In this document: one piece after another, positions 47,216-48,036 of the stretch
Position numbering within the stretch: the first letter of the stretch is position 1
How the letters are laid out: each line of letters begins with the position of its first letter
NCBI GenBank assembly: GCA_017471045.1
Contig: JAFUWZ010000060.1
Location: 1-48,036 of the forward strand
Reading direction: 5' to 3'
DNA: 48,036 nucleotides
Origin: Bacteroidales bacterium
GTDB lineage: Bacteria > Bacteroidota > Bacteroidia > Bacteroidales > UBA932
Notes under the pieces: generated by a model
What the model was told of the DNA's origin: nothing
Database searches by the model: none
Seen by the model: only the letters and a program-made list of their open reading frames with translations
Program-made: the position numbers and the translations under genes

Positions 47216-48036
47216 CTAGGAAAGGTCGGCACGGGCCATGGCATCCTTGTAGTACTTCTGGTCCACGAAGACGTCTTCCTTGTACGGGTTGATGTGACGC
47301 TTCTTGGAGACGGCGATGATGTAGCAGATGGCAATCAGGTTGGTCACCAGGGCCAGGGCGCTGATGACGACCATCATGGTGGGATTGGCGGCCACTACGG
47401 AAGGATCCACGGTAGTGCCCACGACCGCGGCTTCGCCGCCGGCCACCTCATAGAGCTTGCTGATGGTATCGACACCTTCGGGATACAGGACCGGCAGCGT
47501 GGCCCAGGAGAACCACTGCTGGCCGTTCTTGAAGGTTTCCTGGAACAGCGGGAACACCTGGGCGAACATGCACCAGATCGCCAGGGTGTTGGCCCGGTTC
47601 TGGATCCAGCCGCCACGGTTCCACAGGAGGGCGGCCACGGTCGGGGCGAGGAGCAGGGCGATACCGCAGTACCAGCTGTGCGTCGGCAGGCAGTTGTAGG
47701 TATAGGCGAAGTTCCAGATGTCGTAGATGAGGATATAGACCCAGGTCATGTCGGCCCAGATCATGTCCTTCTTGTCCTTGGAAGGGTAGACGTTCCACCA
47801 GGCGGTCATGCACATGATGTTGATGAGACCGGCCACGCCGTTCATCACATTGTGCCAGCCGCCGTACTGCCAGACACCTTCAGAAGTGAGCCACCACTTG
47901 TTCCAGCCCATGACGGCGGACTCGAAGTCGGAGACACAGGCGATGAGGATGTTGATGCCCACGATGATGAACGGGAACGGCTTGAACCAGTGCTTGGCAC
48001 CGATGCCCCACTTGTACTTGATCATCATGAAGCCGA
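47216..48036 (-). CDS. DUF5692 family membrane protein, 5' end outside window
   Basis: At least 270 residues, continuing past the window edge (the frame is open at 48036). It has several transmembrane helices and the family's Trp-rich motifs: GGWHNVMNGVAGLINIMCMT, KDMIWADMTWVYILIYDIWN, YNCLPTHSWYCGIALLLAPT, and a tail with RHINPYKEDVFVDQKYYKD. DUF5692 proteins are conserved in Bacteroidales; the function is unknown. The internal Met at 48028 is probably not the true start, because the family has about 80 more N-terminal residues. Confidence 0.78.
   Translation of the reverse strand, partial: GFMMIKYKWGIGAKHWFKPFPFIIVGINILIACVSDFESAVMGWNKWWLTSEGVWQYGGWHNVMNGVAGLINIMCMTAWWNVYPSKDKKDMIWADMTWVYILIYDIWNFAYTYNCLPTHSWYCGIALLLAPTVAALLWNRGGWIQNRANTLAIWCMFAQVFPLFQETFKNGQQWFSWATLPVLYPEGVDTISKLYEVAGGEAAVVGTTVDPSVVAANPTMMVVISALALVTNLIAICYIIAVSKKRHINPYKEDVFVDQKYYKDAMARADLS

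Noticed and set aside
1-48036. tRNA or rRNA genes
   Set aside because: No T-loop GTTCRANNC with matching acceptor arms, and no rRNA-like conserved blocks, were found on reading both strands by eye; a dedicated scan was not possible.

Overview
The window is chromosomal DNA of a Bacteroidales bacterium, probably an uncultured gut or rumen lineage with fairly high GC. The evidence is the recurring TAnnTTTG (-7) promoter box in front of many genes, and families typical of the order: HXXEE, DUF6440, DUF5692, a BspA-type leucine-rich lipoprotein, flavodoxin/AKR/AraC clusters and a large TamB protein. No rRNA, tRNA or CRISPR array was found. The species cannot be named from the sequence.

Layout. 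1-1.6 kb is decayed accessory DNA: a multiply frameshifted DUF6577-like gene, the N-terminal stub of an IS982-type transposase, and hairpin and tandem repeats. 1.6-12.4 kb is a well-kept housekeeping block. One leftward operon encodes TsaD, an FAD oxidoreductase and a DUF418 membrane protein. One rightward operon encodes TamB, an RsmI-like methyltransferase, FolB and MtaB, with overlapping starts and stops. The two operons diverge from adjacent -7 boxes near 5.5 kb. TsaD and MtaB act in successive steps of tRNA t6A modification. 12.4-18.1 kb is an accessory stretch with a DUF234-type ATPase, a two-domain Fic protein framed by paired short repeats, two paralogous mini-ORFs, and gene stubs.

18.1-46 kb is a redox and regulation island. 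It holds four aldo/keto reductases (one intact), flavodoxins, an FMN reductase, a flavin reductase, an SDR, a carboxymuconolactone decarboxylase-cupin protein, two metallo-beta-lactamase-fold enzymes, five intact AraC-family regulators, and an EmrAB-TolC-like efflux operon. Three of its promoters carry direct repeats spaced exactly 21 bp, the arrangement expected for AraC-type activators. The island is also heavily eroded. It contains in-frame internal deletions, out-of-frame fusions of unrelated halves, two copies of a UmuC tail, and stubs of GyrI-like, tannase-like and ferredoxin-AKR genes. One flavodoxin deletion can be explained exactly by recombination between about 12-bp direct repeats.

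46-48 kb returns to ordinary genes: a DIP1984 protein, a YqeY protein and a DUF5692 membrane protein cut by the window end.

The most interesting signals are the repeat-framed Fic cassette, the 21-bp phased operators, the deletion pattern among redox genes, the probable leaderless genes, the palindromic bidirectional promoter at 25.03 kb, and the TamB gene without a standard start codon. Family names come from recognition of the translated sequence, not from a database search.
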